A stretch of DNA of 64,000 nt from UBA5109 sp965661005. Its GTDB lineage: Bacteria > Pseudomonadota > Gammaproteobacteria > Pseudomonadales > Pseudohongiellaceae. The translations under genes and the position numbers were made by a program. This document shows positions 59,190 through 64,000 of the stretch, one piece after another (within the stretch, counting starts at the first letter, position 1; every line of letters begins with the position of its first letter). The stretch lies in assembly GCA_965661005.1 (NCBI GenBank), contig CBFICB010000001.1:310001-374000 (forward strand). The letters are read 5' to 3'. The notes under the pieces are model-generated. The model was not told where the DNA came from. It saw only the letters and a program-made list of their open reading frames with translations, and did no database searches.

Positions 59190-59345
59190 ATTAATACACT
59201 GGATGTTCTAAATTCACAAACAGAATTTAATGATGCAACTTTGTCTCATCTAAGGGCAGATCTACAGCGAGTAGTTTCATTAATTTCATTATATAAAGCT
59301 TTAGGTGGTGGATGGGATGTGAATGAGGGTGCTTCTATAAACTAA
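59190..59345 (+). pseudogene. C-terminal relic of a TolC/NodT-type outer-membrane efflux protein
   Basis: In the frame ending at TAA 59343-59345 the translation contains LDVLNSQTEFNDATLSHLRA and ISLYKALGGGWDVNE. This is the conserved end of RND-pump outer-membrane factors (LDVLxAQ...LYKALGGGW). The frame runs backwards into the glpQ 3' end and has no start or upstream domain, so only about 50 codons survive. The rest of 59346-59638 holds no gene that I can recognise. Confidence 0.7.
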
Positions 59346-59638
59346 ATAGAACAGACTTTTTATGCTGAGGAAAATGAAAATGTTATGTGTTCCAGTTAGT
59401 AAATTTTATGCTGAAAAGCTTAAAATACAAGCCAAAGAAGTCTGAATTAGTGTTACAACAAGACTATTGGCCGACTTGAAAAGTATTGTCATATTAGTCT
59501 GTAAATTAAATTCAATACGCTTTATCTTTTTCTCTCATATTAGTGAACGTTAAGCTTCTCTTGTTTAATTAGTAACTAAACAACAAAACTATTTATTTTG
59601 TATATCAAGTACTATAAAAGCTCTAGACATGCAGATAT

Positions 59639-60079
59639 TCAGCTTATATTTTTCTTGCTTAATAAAAATGATTTGGCAGGATTAACCAATACACGTTTAC
59701 CCATTCCTTCCCGTCCTAACAACATAAGATAACTCATATCAGAACGATTGGTTAAGGTGATTTCAATTAGCCAGGACTCATCACCTAAGCGCATCAGCGT
59801 TTTGATAACGTAACGGACTTCAGAAGTCCCATTGGATGACTTTATGCTACGAACATCATGAAGAGCTGCTTTACAAGAGGTAACTTTCTTTATGTCATAA
59901 ACATCTGGATGGATATCAAAGCGTACCCAGGGCTTGCCTTTTTCTGTGTATTTTTCAAGATTGTCCACATGGAGCGATGATGTTTTTGCCCCAGTGTCAA
60001 TTCTAACTTGTAAGTTATTGATCCCGATATCAGGAAGATCACAAGCCTCTAAGCTGCCGATAATAATTTTCTTGTTCAT
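59639..60079 (-). CDS. rimB: RimB-like (ATP-dependent zinc) protease, DUF785 family
   Basis: A 146-residue retropepsin-like protein. RIDTGAKTSSLH holds the predicted catalytic Asp (D28), with VRFDIH, SEVRYVIKT, ITLTNRSDMSYLMLLGREGM and KRVLVNP following as in the family. In Pseudomonas RimB works with RimA and RimK to control glutamylation of ribosomal protein S6. Here it is the last gene of a RimK / aspartoacylase-like / RimB-like series on the same strand. Confidence 0.85.
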   Translation of the reverse strand: MNKKIIIGSLEACDLPDIGINNLQVRIDTGAKTSSLHVDNLEKYTEKGKPWVRFDIHPDVYDIKKVTSCKAALHDVRSIKSSNGTSEVRYVIKTLMRLGDESWLIEITLTNRSDMSYLMLLGREGMGKRVLVNPAKSFLLSKKNIS

Positions 60080-60133
60080 TTGAATCTAACTCATTTAATT
60101 ACAATAAATACCCGATACTAAATATGTGAGTGC

Positions 60134-61177
60134 TTATTTTGCCCCAGTTGCTTGGCGTTCACTAGGTAATAAATCGTCTTGCATGATTTCAATATTTTCT
60201 ACAATTTCTTCATCTTCTTCTGAAAAATAAGCGATATGGAACATGGCATCACCTTCTTGTACCAGCGGAATATTTTGTTTGCCAATTATAATGCCGGATC
60301 GAGAAGCATGAACTGAATCAAAAACCTCACCTAAAGGGCTTCCTATACTGGCAAGACGGTCACCTTTTTTTACTTTATCGTCGAGATTTTTAAGGCTATT
60401 AACAATGCCGCTGGCATTTGCTCTTGTCCAAGAACTGGTGTTAGCGATAAAAGGGGAGACAGTCAATTTGCTAGAATGACTTTGTTTCTTGCGCTTAATC
60501 ATACCTAAATGAGCGAGTACGTTTTGTATGCCGCGAATTCCAGCTCGAATAGATAATTCATCAAAACGTAAGGCCTGACCAGCCTCATATAACAAAATTT
60601 TTGTACCTGATTCTACTGCTGATTCGCGCAGAGAACCGTCCCGCAGATTGGAATTTAACAAGACCGGCACACCAAATATTTCAGCAAGTTCACGCGTTTC
60701 TTTATCGTCTAGATTAGCCCTGACCTGAGGGAGATTCGATCGGTGTATGGCTCCAGTGTGCAGGTCAATGCCATATTGACAGTGTTTTACAATTTCAGAA
60801 AGAAACTTGTTAGCGACTATACCAGCAAGAGAGCCTTTAGGAGAGCCGGGGAAGCAGCGATTAAGGTCGCGTCGATCAGGCATATAGCGACTCTGATTTA
60901 ATACGCCATATACATTAACCATTGGTACGAAGATGACGGTGCCTTTAGACAGACGCAGACTTTTTCGGTTTATGAGACGGCGGATAATTTCTATACCATT
61001 CAATTCATCTCCATGGACGGCGGCAGAAATGAAAATAGTTGGCCCATCGTTCCGGCTTCGAATCACGTGAACAGGCATTGAAATATCAGTATCGGTATAG
61101 AGCCTGACAACAGGCATTTCAATTTGTACCGTTTTACCCGCAGGTATCTTATGACCCCCAATAATTAACTCTTCCAT
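60134..61177 (-). CDS. Succinylglutamate desuccinylase / aspartoacylase family (M14-like) protein
   Basis: A 347-residue zinc-dependent hydrolase. The zinc motif is AAVHGDELNGIE (H55, E58), with RRDLNRCFPGSPKGSLA, IDLHTGAIHRSNLPQVRA (third ligand His), LLYEAGQALRFDE and the C-terminal beta domain. The family removes acyl groups or glutamyl-type residues from amino acids. It lies between rimK and the RimB-like gene (11 and 54 bp gaps), so it may trim or recycle RimK products. The exact substrate is unknown. Confidence 0.9.
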   Translation of the reverse strand: MEELIIGGHKIPAGKTVQIEMPVVRLYTDTDISMPVHVIRSRNDGPTIFISAAVHGDELNGIEIIRRLINRKSLRLSKGTVIFVPMVNVYGVLNQSRYMPDRRDLNRCFPGSPKGSLAGIVANKFLSEIVKHCQYGIDLHTGAIHRSNLPQVRANLDDKETRELAEIFGVPVLLNSNLRDGSLRESAVESGTKILLYEAGQALRFDELSIRAGIRGIQNVLAHLGMIKRKKQSHSSKLTVSPFIANTSSWTRANASGIVNSLKNLDDKVKKGDRLASIGSPLGEVFDSVHASRSGIIIGKQNIPLVQEGDAMFHIAYFSEEDEEIVENIEIMQDDLLPSERQATGAK

Positions 61178-61188
61178 CTCTCAGATCT

Positions 61189-62094
61189 TCAACCTTTTCC
61201 ACGCGTTCGGTTTCTATTTGGCTTGGCATTAGTTTCAATAAATTCATAAATCAAGCCAGCAACATCCTTGCCTGTAGATGTTTCAATTCCTTCCAGGCCG
61301 GGAGAGGAATTTACCTCTAAGACCACAGCGCCATTTTTAGATTGCAATATGTCAACGCCACAGACATTTAATCCCATTGCCCTGGCTGCATTGACTGCGG
61401 TCGCTCTTTCATCTTTTGATAAACGTACGACTTCAGCAGAGCCTCCACGATGCAGGTTGGATCTGAATTCACCCTCAGCACCCTGGCGCCTCATAGCTGC
61501 AACCACCTTGCTTCCAATAACAAAACATCGAATATCGGCACCACCGGCCTCCTTAATAAATTCCTGAACCAGAATATTGGCTTTCAAGCCCATAAAGGCT
61601 TCAATAATCGCTTCTGCAGATTTATTCGTGTCGGCAAGAACGACGCCGATACCTTGTGTACCTTCAAGCAGTTTGACCACAAGAGGAGCGCCACCTACAT
61701 TCTTGATTAAGTCAGGAATATCGTCCGGTTTGTTAGCGAAACCGGTACGAGGTAGACCTATATCTTTTCGTGACAGCAATTGCAAAGAGCGCAACTTATC
61801 TCTTGAGCGGCTAATCGCTACTGACTCGTTTACGCAAAAAGTACCCATCATTTCAAATTGACGAACAACTGCCGTGCCATAAAAAGTGATAGATGCTCCT
61901 ATACGAGGGATAACAGCATCATAGTAGGGAAGTTTTTGGCCCTTATAACGAACCGCTGGACGGCTACGAGTGATATCCATATAACAATGTAGTGTATCGA
62001 TGATATCAACCTGATGACCTCTTGCTTCGCCAGCTTCCTTTAGACGCTTGGTAGAGTAGAGTGTCTCTACCCTTGATAGTATGGCGATTTTCAT
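61189..62094 (-). CDS. rimK: Ribosomal protein S6--L-glutamate ligase RimK
   Basis: A 301-residue ATP-grasp ligase. SRVETLYSTKRLKEAGEARGH and DAVIPRIGASITFYGTAVVRQFEMMG form the N-terminal part. The ATP-grasp core has VKLLEGTQGIGVVLAD, LVQEFIKEAGGADIRCFVIG, MRRQGAEGEFRSNLHRGGSA, and VDILQSKNGAVVLEVNSSPGLEGIE with the metal ligands. It adds glutamates to the C-terminus of bS6, and makes poly-alpha-glutamate in vitro. It heads the three-gene module; bS6 itself is encoded at 29952 with a long acidic tail. Confidence 0.95.
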   Translation of the reverse strand: MKIAILSRVETLYSTKRLKEAGEARGHQVDIIDTLHCYMDITRSRPAVRYKGQKLPYYDAVIPRIGASITFYGTAVVRQFEMMGTFCVNESVAISRSRDKLRSLQLLSRKDIGLPRTGFANKPDDIPDLIKNVGGAPLVVKLLEGTQGIGVVLADTNKSAEAIIEAFMGLKANILVQEFIKEAGGADIRCFVIGSKVVAAMRRQGAEGEFRSNLHRGGSAEVVRLSKDERATAVNAARAMGLNVCGVDILQSKNGAVVLEVNSSPGLEGIETSTGKDVAGLIYEFIETNAKPNRNRTRGKG

Positions 62095-62379
62095 GGTTAA
62101 CCTCGGTAATTGTTTTACTAATTAAAACAGAATTGATTCAGTCGCAAGCTAATCTTTCTGATTTACCTTCTTGTATGAACTGAGAGAGGAAAAATTATTT
62201 CAGAAAAGAAAAATCCAGAGGCCCAATAATATGTTCGAGATTATACAGGTTTATAGGTATTCTAGTGCTACCTTATCGAATCTCGATGCTTCTCATTTTC
62301 GAGTACAGAGCATAATTTATTTAAACGACTAAAAAGATGATATAAACATTAATGTTCCAATTTAGAAAGGACAATTACC

Positions 62380-63354
62380 ATGTCAGTATATGAAAAATTG
62401 ACCCAAGCTGAATCCTTCGTTTTTGGCTTTGCTCTCGATGGTGTTGGTGGAGGCACTTTACTTGACAAAGCAGATAGTGACGCGAAACAGGTATGGTGCC
62501 ATCTTGATTGTTTGCAGGATGATTGTCGTTCAAATCTTGAGTCTCTGGGAATTCCTGAACATGCAATAGATGCTCTAACGAGATTGGACACACGACCACG
62601 CACTATGGTCTACGAGTCGGGAATACTATTGATACTTAGGGTGGTTAATTTAAATCCGGGGCAGGATCCCAATGATATGGTCTCACTTAGATTCTGGATT
62701 GAACAAAACCGAGTCATTAGCCTCAGGCACAGGAGAGTGCTTTCTACTCAGGATGTTAAACAAGAAATTATTCAAGGTGTGGGGCCAAAAAATTCTAGTG
62801 AATTACTGAGCACCATTATTGGACGTATTGCTGACAGAATTGCAGATTATGTCGATACAATCGAGGCTAGAATGTTGCAATTTGAAGAAGGCTCTATCAT
62901 CGATAATATTGTAAAAATTCGAGCAGACGTGTCTGACCTACGTAGAGAAGCGGCCATGGTACGCCGGTATCTGGCACCCCAACGTGAAGCAATGGAAGCC
63001 TTGCCTAGGCTGGGCTCTGCAATTCTAGATAAGAAAGAGCTGCTATATATTCAGGAATTGTCAGATCGTATGACGCGTTATGTCGAAGATCTGGATCTGG
63101 TTAGAGAAAAAGCCATTGTGTTGCAAGAAGAGTTAATGAACATGATGGCCCAACAACAAAATGAACGTATGTATGTTCTATCGATTGTGGCAGCTATATT
63201 TCTACCCATATCGTTTGTCACAGGTTTGTTTGGAATGAACGTGGCAGGGCTGCCAGGTGTTGAGACGCCAGAAGGCTTTCTCTATGTCTTTTCAGGGATG
63301 GCAGTTGTCGTTGTTGGGATTTTGGTACTGTTCAGGCTTAAGAAATGGTTATGA
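62380..63354 (+). CDS. zntB: CorA/ZntB-type metal ion transporter
   Basis: A 324-residue pentameric transporter subunit. A long cytoplasmic domain is followed by two C-terminal membrane segments; TGLFGMNVAGLPGVETP contains the GMN signature at the end of the first. The GMNVAGLPG version and the acidic N-terminal half (WCHLDCLQDDCR, RLDTRPRTMVYESGILLILR) fit the ZntB branch, which handles zinc, rather than Mg-transporting CorA. An AAAGGA site precedes the ATG. It overlaps the 3' end of the convergent mscS-type gene by 6 bp. Confidence 0.87.
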   Translation: MSVYEKLTQAESFVFGFALDGVGGGTLLDKADSDAKQVWCHLDCLQDDCRSNLESLGIPEHAIDALTRLDTRPRTMVYESGILLILRVVNLNPGQDPNDMVSLRFWIEQNRVISLRHRRVLSTQDVKQEIIQGVGPKNSSELLSTIIGRIADRIADYVDTIEARMLQFEEGSIIDNIVKIRADVSDLRREAAMVRRYLAPQREAMEALPRLGSAILDKKELLYIQELSDRMTRYVEDLDLVREKAIVLQEELMNMMAQQQNERMYVLSIVAAIFLPISFVTGLFGMNVAGLPGVETPEGFLYVFSGMAVVVVGILVLFRLKKWL

Positions 63355-64000
63355 GTCAGGTTTGGTTATCTTCAGCTCACCATCAATATGCACGTCTCGT
63401 TGTGGGTAAGCGATAACAATATCGTGCTGGTTAAAAAGTTCTTCAATTCTGAATCGCACGTCTGACTTGATGAAGCGTAAACCTCTTTCACTGACAGTAG
63501 AGACCCAAAAAAAAGTATCAAATATCAGCGCGTTGTCTCCGAAATCTTCGAATATGACAATTGGCTCAGGTTCTTTCAAAATAAACTCATGATCTTTAAC
63601 CGCTTGGGCAATTAATTCAGAGACTAATTTTACGGGTGAGCCATAGGCAACACCGACTCTTACTTGTCCTCGTACGAGCTTGTCAATTAGTGTCCAGTTG
63701 GTGACAGTATTTTCCAAGAGATGACTATTTGGTATGAGCATATGCACACCGTCAACGCGTCGGATAAGGGTAGACCGGGTATTAATGGTTTCAACAGTAC
63801 CCGTTACATCGCCAAGTTCAAGGAAGTCGCCAATACGAATTGGCTTTTCCCACATTAATATCCAGCCTGAAATAAAATTGTTAATAATATTTTGAGCACC
63901 AAAGCCAACGCCGATCGCGACGGCCCCTGAAACAAACGCAAAAGCGCCGAGTGGCACATTTAAAAGCGCCAGAGTAGTAAAGCCTAATAAAAGCAAACCA
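63349..64000 (-). CDS. MscS-family mechanosensitive channel, C-terminal part (cut by window edge)
   Basis: The last 216 codons are visible. The pore helix and following beta domain are clear: GAVAIGVGFGAQNIINNFISG, EKPIRIGDFLEL, GTVETINTRSTLIRRVDGVHMLIPNS, then the mixed alpha/beta vestibule and INTEGRITY-like IVIAYPQRDVHI end. The N-terminal membrane segments lie beyond 64000, so subfamily and length cannot be judged. It relieves hypo-osmotic pressure. Confidence 0.93.
   Translation of the reverse strand, partial: GLLLLGFTTLALLNVPLGAFAFVSGAVAIGVGFGAQNIINNFISGWILMWEKPIRIGDFLELGDVTGTVETINTRSTLIRRVDGVHMLIPNSHLLENTVTNWTLIDKLVRGQVRVGVAYGSPVKLVSELIAQAVKDHEFILKEPEPIVIFEDFGDNALIFDTFFWVSTVSERGLRFIKSDVRFRIEELFNQHDIVIAYPQRDVHIDGELKITKPDS

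Overview
The window looks like a chromosomal segment from a marine-type gammaproteobacterium of moderate to low G+C content. Three blocks of conserved gammaproteobacterial gene order are visible: orn / rsgA-rhdA-psd at the left end; dnaB-alr-radA and rpsF-rpsR-(DUF2232)-rplI; and rlmB-rnr, purA-hisZ and the long nnr-tsaE-amiB-mutL-miaA-hfq-hflX-hflK-hflC series. The rhodanese with a CQTHHR active loop, the endonuclease-type MutL and a DUF2232 gene between rpsR and rplI all resemble the Pseudomonas side of the class rather than the enterics. Several lipoprotein or exported peptidases and amidohydrolases (M13, M18, two amidohydrolases) and a TonB-dependent receptor suggest a peptide-using heterotroph.

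Layout. 1-2.8 kb: phosphatidylserine decarboxylase (cut by the window edge), rhodanese, ribosome GTPase RsgA and oligoribonuclease. 3.2-9.9 kb: M13 peptidase lipoprotein, CDGSH iron-sulfur protein, two GFA-fold zinc proteins, a predicted beta-rich envelope protein, a gamma-glutamylcyclotransferase-like gene overlapping an encapsulin-type ferritin (EncFtn) that has no shell gene beside it, and a two-gene split version of the fused MFS/spermidine-synthase family. 10-17.7 kb: QmcA/NfeD pair, two amidohydrolase lipoproteins, a tandem pair of zinc-ribbon genes (the first interrupted by an in-frame TAA), a small membrane protein and an exported M18 peptidase. 17.8-24.3 kb: QueG, a protein with three DnaT domains, RadA, Alr and DnaB. 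24.5-28.1 kb: an accessory unit (TonB receptor plus membrane-anchored HTH-type regulator), bounded by strong terminators and lying between dnaB and rplI. 28.2-49.2 kb: ribosomal-protein operon, RlmB, RNase R, tRNA-Leu followed by two tRNA-linked repeats, PurA, HisZ and the Hfl/Hfq/MiaA/MutL/AmiB/TsaE/NnrD cluster. 49.2-50.1 kb: a small protein gene and tRNA-Arg with a decayed partial copy upstream.

50-59.2 kb: a lipid and glycan region with dgkA, ugd, galE, a TIGR00661-type glycosyltransferase, an LpxH/PlcP-like metallophosphoesterase, a DUF2334 deacetylase, a GT4 glycosyltransferase, a sulfotransferase and a periplasmic glycerophosphodiester phosphodiesterase. Read together these could convert phospholipids to glycolipids (PlcP/Agt-type remodelling) and possibly sulfate the product. 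This is the most interesting functional hypothesis in the window, and it is an inference. 59.2-64 kb: a relic of an outer-membrane efflux protein, a RimB-like protease / aspartoacylase-like / RimK module, a ZntB/CorA-type transporter and the C-terminal part of an MscS channel.

No insertion sequence, CRISPR array or prophage gene was seen. Start codons were moved from the longest possible reading frame where a signal peptide, ribosome binding site or family alignment favoured a later start; these cases are stated in the entries.
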